Of a stretch of 58,063 nt of DNA, positions 49,945 to 58,063 are shown in pieces. Every line of letters begins with the position of its first letter. Positions within the stretch are counted from its first letter, which is position 1. The stretch is from CAYQMF01 sp964418595 (GTDB taxonomy: Bacteria > Planctomycetota > UBA1135 > UBA2386): contig CAYQMF010000028.1 of NCBI GenBank assembly GCA_964418595.1, positions 1-58,063 of the forward strand, in the 5' to 3' direction. The notes beneath the pieces are model-generated. The model saw only the letters and a list, made by a program, of their open reading frames with translations, was not told the DNA's origin and did not search any database. Made by a program: the position numbers and the translations under genes.

Positions 49945-51411
49945 TCAATGCGGCTCGCCGAGGGTCCGGATGTGCATGACGTTGGTCAGCCCCTTCTCGC
50001 GGATCGTCCCCGAGACGACGACGATCCGGTCTCCCCGACGGACGCGTCGCGCCTGCAGCAGCACCCGCTCGCCGTCGAGGGTCATCTCGTGCGCGGTGCG
50101 GATCCGCGAGACCTTCATCGCAGTGACGCCCCAGACCAGCGACAGCCGCTGCAAGGTGCGCTGGTGCGGGCTGAACGCAAAAACGGGCGTCGGGGCCCGC
50201 TCGCCGGACAGCAACTGTGCCGTGCGGCCACTCTCGGTGAACACGGCGATCAGTCGCGCGCTGGCCTCCGTCGCTGCGAACGCCGCAGCGCGCACGGTGG
50301 CCAGGGTCACCGACTCGGCGTCGGCCGCGGGTTGGCGGCGGCGCTGCCGCGAGTACTCGAATGTCGCGAACAGATCGGACTCCGCACTCCGGATGATCTT
50401 GTCCATCATCCGCGTGACGCGCACCGGGTGCTTCCCGGTGGCCGTCTCCGCGGAGAGCATGACCGCGGAGGTGCCGTCGTAGATCGCGTTGGCGACATCC
50501 GAAGCTTCGGCGCGAGTCGGCCGAGGATTCGTGATCATCGACTCCAGCATCTGGGTCGCGGTGATCACGGGCTTCCGCATGGCGATGCACATCCGGATGA
50601 TCCGTTTCTGCAGTGCAGGCACGTTCTCGGAGCCGAGTTCCACCCCCATGTCGCCACGCGCCACCATCACTGCGTCGGCTTCGGTGACGACCGCCTCCAG
50701 GTTCTTGATCGCCTCCGGACGTTCGATCTTCGCCACGATCTGAGCGTCGCTCCCGGCGGCCTTGATGCGCTTGCGGAGGCCCGCGACCTCGCTCGCCTCG
50801 CGCACGAAGGAGAGCGCGACGAAATCGACTCCCGCCGCCAGGGCAACTTCGAGGTCGCCGATGTCCTTGGCGGCGAGCGGCGACGCAGACACCGCGCTCC
50901 CCGGCAGATTGATCCCCTTGTGCTGCTTGAGCAATCCACCGTGCACGACGCGGGTGTGCACCTCCGTCCCCTCCACCCGGACCACGCGCAGCTCCATGTA
51001 GCCGTCGTCGAGGAGGATCCGCTCACCCGGTCGGACATCGTCGGCGAGCCCACGGTAACCGCACCCCAGTCGGGTTGGCGCGCCCTTGGCTCCCGCCTTG
51101 CCGGTGACGCCGGCCGCGACGGACAGGACCAGCGGCGAACCGCGCTCGATGAAGATCGGCTCGGCACGTTCGAACGATCCAAGTCGGATCTTGGGCCCCT
51201 GCAGGTCGACGAGGATGCCGGTTGCAGTCTTCTGGGCCCGCGCCACGCGCCGGATGACCTCGACGTCGCGAACCAGGGTCTCATGGTCGCAGTGCGCGGC
51301 GTTCAGCCGGAACACGTCGACGCCGGCGCGGATGAGCTGAGCCACGATCGAAGGCTTGCGCGACGCAGGACCGATCGTGGCCACGATCTTGCTGCGATTG
51401 GGATACAGCAC
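49945..51411 (-). CDS. pyk: Pyruvate kinase, predicted K+-independent type
   Basis: A 488-residue cytosolic enzyme transferring phosphate from phosphoenolpyruvate to ADP. Present are SKIVATIGPAS, the Mg/substrate motif VAKIERPEAIKNLEAVV, VMVARGDMGVELGSENVPAL, TATQMLESMITNPRPTRAE and a C-terminal domain. The phosphate-binding loop usually reading RxNFSHG is RLNAAHCDH (residues 35-43). The metal-site region is DLQGPKIRL (69-77), where muscle-type K+-dependent enzymes have DTKGPEIRT. Leu, Gln and especially Lys in place of Glu117 are the known signature of K+-independent pyruvate kinases. It starts at a GTG at 51411. Confidence 0.94.
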   Translation of the reverse strand: MLYPNRSKIVATIGPASRKPSIVAQLIRAGVDVFRLNAAHCDHETLVRDVEVIRRVARAQKTATGILVDLQGPKIRLGSFERAEPIFIERGSPLVLSVAAGVTGKAGAKGAPTRLGCGYRGLADDVRPGERILLDDGYMELRVVRVEGTEVHTRVVHGGLLKQHKGINLPGSAVSASPLAAKDIGDLEVALAAGVDFVALSFVREASEVAGLRKRIKAAGSDAQIVAKIERPEAIKNLEAVVTEADAVMVARGDMGVELGSENVPALQKRIIRMCIAMRKPVITATQMLESMITNPRPTRAEASDVANAIYDGTSAVMLSAETATGKHPVRVTRMMDKIIRSAESDLFATFEYSRQRRRQPAADAESVTLATVRAAAFAATEASARLIAVFTESGRTAQLLSGERAPTPVFAFSPHQRTLQRLSLVWGVTAMKVSRIRTAHEMTLDGERVLLQARRVRRGDRIVVVSGTIREKGLTNVMHIRTLGEPH

Positions 51412-51547
51412 GGGGCGCAGCTTCTACTGCCTGGATGAGCGAATACCAGCGGCCGGCAGTCGATCGGCGACGGCTTTCTGGACAGGTTGTCGCGTTGTGC
51501 CTCGCGTGTCCGACGCCCCATCCGAGGGGGACTCGATCTTCACTCGC

Positions 51548-52630
51548 CTAGAACGTGAAGTCGGTCCGGTTCTTGTCCCACCAGTCCTGCCAACGCCGCT
51601 GGGCGTTCGCTCGGGAGCTGGCGTTGGCGTCCGGGTCGAACTCGAACCGCTGCCTGGTCAACGCGCAGAGGGAGGCGTGCGCCGTGTGACGCACCACCGA
51701 CTCTGGGTCCGCGAGTGCGACGAGCAGCGCGTCCACGGCATCGACGTGCTTGAACTCGCGCAGTCCATCCACGGCGAGCCGCCGCACGAACGCATTGCTG
51801 TCCTTCGCCGACGATGCCAGCGGCTTGACCACCCGCAGATCGCGCGAACGCACCAGCTTGTCGACGGCGGCGAAGCGGGTCCCCGGATCCTCGTCGGCGA
51901 GGGCCAGCACGCTGTGCTCCAGTTCGGGTGGCAGCGTCTCCGTTGCGGGACGCATGGGTGCGACAGGGCGATCCGGAGCGGTCACGACCGTATCGCCGCT
52001 GCCGGCGGGTGCCGCCCGAGGGGCAGCGCGCAAAGCCGCGAGGTCGCGACTGGTCGCCTGCACCGCGGCGTTCAGTTCGTTCAGGGTCGCGAGCAGCTCG
52101 GCCTCACGAGTCCGCGCAGCGCGCTGGGCTTCCGCGAGCGTCCCTGCTACCGCTTCGATCGATCGAGCCTGGCTCTTCGACTCGCGCACCAATCCGTCGA
52201 CCCCTGTCTCCAGGTTGCCGAGCCTGGGACCCAGGAGAGCGACATCACCCCGTGCGGCGGTGTTGCCGAGCGCGTCCTCGAGGGCAGCCAGTCGCTGCAA
52301 GGTCTCGCCGGCCCTGTCGGCGAGGCTCGCCACGACATCGCCCTTCGTCTGCCTCGCCTCGGCAGCGATGCGCCAATCCAAGAAAGTCGTCGCTGCCGCG
52401 ACTCCGGCCAGCATCAGCACCGCGACGAAAACGCCGCCGACCCTGCCCGACCCGCTGGCCATGGCGCGCGGTGCCTGGCTCGGCGCCGCCTTCGCAGCCG
52501 GCAGTTTGCCGACACAGCATGCGCCTACCACGCGATCGTCGATGCGCACGGCGCGAGCGGCTTCCAGGTCGGACGCGGGCACCGACTCGTTGCAGAGGTC
52601 GCAGAAATAGACTTCCAGGTCAGCAGTCAT
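51548..52630 (-). CDS. Zinc-ribbon, membrane, coiled-coil and HEAT-repeat protein
   Basis: A 360-residue protein. The N-terminus has two cysteine pairs (YFCDLCNES and GACCVG) likely to bind zinc in the cytoplasm. One transmembrane helix follows (GGVFVAVLMLAGVAAATTF), then coiled coil at about 100-200 (LQRLAALEDALGNTAARGDV, ARTREAELLATLNELNAAV). At the C-terminus is a HEAT-like domain (RFAAVDKLVRSRDLRVVKPL, HVDAVDALLVALADPESVVR) and a Trp-rich tail (RWQDWWDKNRTD). The HEAT part should face the periplasm. No family is recognised. It is between metK and pyk on the same strand, with gaps of 179 and 136 bases. Confidence 0.82.
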   Translation of the reverse strand: MTADLEVYFCDLCNESVPASDLEAARAVRIDDRVVGACCVGKLPAAKAAPSQAPRAMASGSGRVGGVFVAVLMLAGVAAATTFLDWRIAAEARQTKGDVVASLADRAGETLQRLAALEDALGNTAARGDVALLGPRLGNLETGVDGLVRESKSQARSIEAVAGTLAEAQRAARTREAELLATLNELNAAVQATSRDLAALRAAPRAAPAGSGDTVVTAPDRPVAPMRPATETLPPELEHSVLALADEDPGTRFAAVDKLVRSRDLRVVKPLASSAKDSNAFVRRLAVDGLREFKHVDAVDALLVALADPESVVRHTAHASLCALTRQRFEFDPDANASSRANAQRRWQDWWDKNRTDFTF

Positions 52631-52738
52631 GTCGCGGTTGGTTTCAGCCAGGTCCCAGATTCATCGACGGACCGGAGCACGGAACACGACTCGACTCGGC
52701 GAAGACGACGGAAGAAGCGCGCGGAACACTACCACCGG

Positions 52739-52768
52739 GCCGGCCGGCCTGCAACGCCGCCGGCCGGC
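52739..52768 (-). other. Perfect GC hairpin downstream of metK
   Basis: The 10-base arm GCCGGCCGGC (52739-52748) is repeated as its own complement at 52759-52768 around the loop CTGCAACGCC. GCCCCGGC repeats fill the 41 bases between it and the metK stop. It follows metK in the minus direction but has no T-tract, so a termination role is uncertain. The rest of 52631-52809 shows no gene. Confidence 0.45.
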
Positions 52769-52809
52769 GCCCCGGCGCCCCGGCGCCCCTGGCGGCGCCC
52801 AACCGTGGA

Positions 52810-53994
52810 TCACGCCTTCTTGGCTGCAGCGGCGGCTGCCTTCAGCGCGTCGACGCGATCGAGCCGCTCCCACCGGAAACCATCGCCCTCGCGCCCGAAG
52901 TGCCCGTAGGCCGCGGTCGGCTCGTAGATCGGGCGCTTGAGTTCGAGCTGGCTCACGATCCGGCCCGGGCGCAGGTCGAACACCTTGCGCACGACTTCCG
53001 TGAGGATCGACTCGCTGATCCGACCGGTCCCGAACGTGTCGCAGCGAATGCTCACCGGTTCGGCGATGCCGATCGCGTACGCCACCTGGACCTCACATCG
53101 ATCGGCGAGTTCTGCGCCCACCACGTTCTTGGCGACCCAGCGCGCGGCGTACGCCGCCGAGCGATCCACCTTGCTCGGGTCCTTGCCGGAGAACGCCCCA
53201 CCGCCGTGGCGGCCCATGCCGCCGTACGTGTCGACGATGATCTTGCGGCCCGTGAGGCCGGCGTCGGCCTTGGGACCACCCTCCACGAACCGTCCCGTCG
53301 GGTTCACGAACCAGCGGGTGTTCTTGTCCACCAGATCGGCGGGAAGCACCCGCCTCGCGACCGCCTTGAGATCCTCCGCCATCTTGTTGGCCGCGACATC
53401 GGGGCGATGCTGGTGCGAGATCACCACCGTGTGGATCCGCACCGGCTTGTGGTCATCGTCGTACTCGACGGTGAGCTGCGACTTGGCATCCGGGCGAAGG
53501 TACTTGAGCTTCCCCGACTTCCGGTCCGCGGCAAGCGCCTCCAGGATCCGGTGCGAATAGTGGATCGGGAAGGGCATGAGCGACGGCGTCTCCCGACAGG
53601 CGTAGCCGAACATCATCCCTTGATCGCCCGCTCCTTGCTCCTTGCTCTGCGACGTGTGTGCGTCGACTCCGAGCGCGATGTCGGGAGACTGCGTACCGAT
53701 CGCGGTCAGCACCGCGCACGACCCGGCGTCGAAGCCGATGGCGGGGTCGTCGTAGCCGATGCGCGCGATCACCCCGCGCACGACATCCTGGAAGTCGATC
53801 CGACCCTTGCTCGTGATCTCACCGGAGACCACGACCAGCCCCCGCGACGTCATCGTCTCGCAGGCAACGCGCGAATCCGGATCCTGGGACAGGTACGCGT
53901 CCAGGATGGCATCCGACACCTGGTCACAGACCTTGTCGGGGTGCCCCTCGCTGACGGACTCACTGGTGAACAGGCGAAGCTCTTGGTTGGCCAT
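52810..53994 (-). CDS. metK: S-adenosylmethionine synthetase
   Basis: A 394-residue enzyme making S-adenosylmethionine from ATP and methionine. Family motifs are in order: TSESVSEGHPDKVCDQVSDA, the signature GAGDQGMMFGYA, the P-loop-like GGGAFSGKDPSKVDRSAAY, and DLRPGRIVSQLEL near the end. The tail ends in an Ala/Lys run (AAAAAAKKA). It starts at the ATG at 53994. The 275 bases upstream hold no gene on this strand; I looked for a SAM or SAH riboswitch consensus and did not recognise one. Confidence 0.97.
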   Translation of the reverse strand: MANQELRLFTSESVSEGHPDKVCDQVSDAILDAYLSQDPDSRVACETMTSRGLVVVSGEITSKGRIDFQDVVRGVIARIGYDDPAIGFDAGSCAVLTAIGTQSPDIALGVDAHTSQSKEQGAGDQGMMFGYACRETPSLMPFPIHYSHRILEALAADRKSGKLKYLRPDAKSQLTVEYDDDHKPVRIHTVVISHQHRPDVAANKMAEDLKAVARRVLPADLVDKNTRWFVNPTGRFVEGGPKADAGLTGRKIIVDTYGGMGRHGGGAFSGKDPSKVDRSAAYAARWVAKNVVGAELADRCEVQVAYAIGIAEPVSIRCDTFGTGRISESILTEVVRKVFDLRPGRIVSQLELKRPIYEPTAAYGHFGREGDGFRWERLDRVDALKAAAAAAKKA

Positions 53995-54269
53995 TGGTCG
54001 CTAGGAAAACGCGAAGTCGGTCCGCCGCGCCACGCCGCTCGCGCCGGCGCTGACCCCGACCGGGGCCCCTGCCAGACGACGGACTGGCGGGCTTGGATGG
54101 GAGAACGGCGCGCGAGGGTAGCGGCCCTCCCCGGCGGGCGCCAGCAAAGAGCCGGCCAGCCAGGGTCCGGGTGAGTCGCCCGAAGCCGACAACTTCGGCG
54201 TCGTCGGGCGCTACTAACCCCGCGGCGAACATCCCCCGGACGCACGCCGACCTACCACCCAAGTACCCG

Positions 54270-54365
54270 ATGTCGCGTTCTGTCTCGCTTGCTGCGCAGC
54301 GTACCCCCGTGGCCCTGACCCTGATCGGCCTGCTCCTGCTCGCCGTGCTCGTCGTCGCCGCGTGA
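54270..54365 (+). CDS. Possible 31-residue single-helix membrane protein
   Basis: An ATG at 54270 opens a 31-residue frame: a short basic N-terminus (MSRSVSLAAQRTP) and one long hydrophobic helix (VALTLIGLLLLAVLVVAA), ending at a TGA whose first base starts the 14-bp tandem repeat. The shape is typical of tiny membrane proteins, but there is no strong ribosome binding site and random hydrophobic frames occur in GC-rich DNA. It is divergent from metK. Confidence 0.4.
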   Translation: MSRSVSLAAQRTPVALTLIGLLLLAVLVVAA

Positions 54366-54446
54366 TCCGGCTGGGTTGATCCGGCTGGGTTGATCAGGCT
54401 GGGTTGATCCGGCTGGGCTGATCAGGCTGGGCTGGTCAGGCTGGGC
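54363..54446. repeat. Six-unit 14-bp tandem repeat (minisatellite)
   Basis: Six head-to-tail units of 14 bases with consensus TGATCMGGCTGGGY begin at 54363, 54377, 54391, 54405, 54419 and 54433. Variation is limited to positions 3, 6 and 14. The first unit contains the stop of the small upstream frame and the last contains the stop codon of waaA (54438-54436). Because 14 is not a multiple of three, unit gain or loss inside a gene would shift frames; here it lies between the two stops. Confidence 0.92.
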
Positions 54447-55815
54447 TCACGCCCGCGCGGGCCTCGACCCGCTGCAGGATCGGGTCCAGGAGTTCGAGAG
54501 TGCGCGCCGTCGCGCCTTGGTTGCGCGCGATCAGCGCCACCGCCCGCTGACCCAAAGCCTGCGCAGCCGCGGGATCCGTGAGCAGGGTCACCAGCACATT
54601 GGCGAGGCCGTCCGCGGACCCGACCTGGATCGCGCCGCCGGCCCCGAGCAGCAACTCGACGTCGTTGCGGAAGTTGGTCGTGTGCGGACCAAAGACCACG
54701 GGGCGGCCCAACGCCGCCGGTTCCAGCATGTTCTGCCCGCCGCGAGGCACGAGGCTCCCACCCACGAACGCCACGTCGCACGCACCGTAGAACGACTCGA
54801 GATGGCCGATGGTGTCGACGAGAACCACGGCGTCCGCGGAGAGCGCCCGCAGCGCCTTCCCCATCTCGGACCAGCGCGCGCAGGTGCTGCCGGCCGCCAG
54901 GATCTCCTCGCACACTCCCGCTGCGCGCTCCGGGTGCCTCGGCACGAGCACCAGACGCACGCGCCGGCCGAGCCGGGTCTCGACCCGCGTGCGCACCTGC
55001 AGCAGCAGCCGGTCCTCGACGCCATGCGTCGAGCCACACACCAACACCGACTGGCCGTCACCGGCAAGCCACTGGCGCAGTTCGCTCGCCCGGGCTGGCT
55101 CGCGACCGATCGCGACGGAGTCGTACTTCATGTTCCCCGACACGAACACGCGGGCGGCGTCGACGCCAAGACCCAACAGGCGCTGGCGGTAGGAGTCGTC
55201 CTGCATGCAGAAGCGATCGATCGCCTCGAACGGCGGCAGGAGTCCGCGGATGCGGCGGTACCCGCGATAGCTGCGCTCGCTGATCCTTCCATTGACGACG
55301 GCGACAGGAACCCCCCGCCGCGCCGCACAGAACAGGAAGTTCGGCCAGTACTCGAGCTCCACCAGGAGCACCGCCGCGGGGCGCACCCGCCGGAGCGCGA
55401 GCCACGGACAAGGGCCGAGGTCGAACGGGTAGTAGAACGTGCGCAGTGCCGGGTAGAGCTGGCGGGCGAGGGCGCGACCGGTCGGCGTCGTCGACGACAC
55501 CACGACCTCGTGCTCGCCCCGGGCGGCGATCGCCTCGATCAGTCGACGCGCGGCCTTCAGTTCCCCGACGCTCACGGCGTGGATCCACAGCACCGGGAGC
55601 GGACCGCGCGTCGCCGGCACGATTCCGATCCGCTCGAGGACGCCCCCCCGGTAGCGACGCCTCGACGCCAGTCGCCACACGAGCACCGGTGTGTAGGCGA
55701 GCGCAAAGATCACGAACACGAGCTGGTACAACAGGAGCGCCGGCAACCACGACAGTCCGCGACGGGGCTCCGAGTGCCCGTTGGCCGCGGCCGGTGGGTC
55801 TGCTTCCGGGCGCAT
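54436..55815 (-). CDS. waaA: 3-deoxy-D-manno-octulosonic acid (Kdo) transferase
   Basis: A 459-residue family GT30 enzyme that adds Kdo to lipid A precursors, evidence for lipopolysaccharide. It has an N-terminal membrane anchor (LLLYQLVFVIFALAYTPVLV), LWIHAVSVGELKAARRLIEA with the catalytic glutamate, the donor-domain hallmarks LVELEYWPNFL and NGRISERSYRGY, and the C-terminal nucleotide-binding half (FVGGSLVPRGGQNMLEPAAL, VVFGPHTTNFRNDVELLL). Length is slightly above the usual 420 because of an N-terminal extension. The gene follows secA by nine bases. Confidence 0.93.
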   Translation of the reverse strand: MRPEADPPAAANGHSEPRRGLSWLPALLLYQLVFVIFALAYTPVLVWRLASRRRYRGGVLERIGIVPATRGPLPVLWIHAVSVGELKAARRLIEAIAARGEHEVVVSSTTPTGRALARQLYPALRTFYYPFDLGPCPWLALRRVRPAAVLLVELEYWPNFLFCAARRGVPVAVVNGRISERSYRGYRRIRGLLPPFEAIDRFCMQDDSYRQRLLGLGVDAARVFVSGNMKYDSVAIGREPARASELRQWLAGDGQSVLVCGSTHGVEDRLLLQVRTRVETRLGRRVRLVLVPRHPERAAGVCEEILAAGSTCARWSEMGKALRALSADAVVLVDTIGHLESFYGACDVAFVGGSLVPRGGQNMLEPAALGRPVVFGPHTTNFRNDVELLLGAGGAIQVGSADGLANVLVTLLTDPAAAQALGQRAVALIARNQGATARTLELLDPILQRVEARAGVSPA

Positions 55816-55824
55816 CCGGAGAGC

Positions 55825-58063
<2,239 letters not shown>

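Noticed and set aside
53995..54269. SAM/SAH riboswitch before metK
   Set aside because: I could not match any consensus core of the known classes; kept only as an open leader.
54363..54446. CRISPR array
   Set aside because: The 14-bp units are directly adjacent with no unique spacers, so it is a tandem repeat.

Overview
The window is a 58 kb piece of a high-GC bacterial chromosome. Its gene content points to Planctomycetota, probably one of the less studied lineages. The reasons are secreted caspase-like/sulfatase-modifying-factor (FGE) fusions, a PEP-CTERM protein, an ECF sigma factor next to a Ser/Thr kinase and an FHA protein, a DUF4388-PEGA-propeller giant, a DUF1573 protein, type IV pilus ATPases, and a diderm toolkit (Lol export, Kdo transferase). 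This placement is inference from families; no rRNA is present. GTG and TTG starts are common, and genes are often joined by ATGA, GTGA or TTGA overlaps.

Region by region. 1-1402: a gene-poor edge with a decayed short gene, a long hairpin and an (AG)17 run, then trmB and a Rieske protein. 1475-7710: an array of secreted caspase-FGE paralogs in three states. One is intact in its catalytic pair, one has lost the pair, and one is a frameshifted relic; an opposite-strand TPR-like protein sits between them. 7894-13208: lysS, a lolCDE exporter and a lipoprotein. 13274-19598: a secreted M28 peptidase, a flotillin (FloA) with a double-NfeD membrane protease, and a membrane protein. 19626-22223: tRNA-Leu(UAG), a terminator, then an overlapping ferredoxin / E1-like adenylyltransferase / cysteine desulfurase set for sulfur transfer. 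22177-29614: a HEAT-like secreted protein and a 1209-residue DUF4388 protein diverging from one CATG, a tiny PEP-CTERM lipoprotein, a HEAT lipoprotein and a thioredoxin-fold protein.

29654-34429: a GAF-SpoIIE phosphatase operon diverging from a STAS protein, a likely partner-switching pair. 34450-40324: rpmH, two GspE/PilB ATPases, PilT and a DUF1573 protein in one overlapping transcription unit. 41174-48865: a coiled-coil membrane protein, ZAS anti-sigma, ECF sigma factor, Ser/Thr kinase, small membrane protein, FHA-repeat protein and degenerate-GGDEF protein, all on one strand; this looks like a phospho-signalling module. 48943-58063: housekeeping genes rpsI, rplM, pyk, metK, waaA and the 3' part of secA, plus a zinc-ribbon/HEAT membrane protein and a 14-bp minisatellite.

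The strongest candidates for something undescribed are the decaying caspase-FGE array with its embedded partner, the kinase-FHA-ECF module, the lipobox plus PEP-CTERM mini-protein, and the ATPase/DUF1573 operon.
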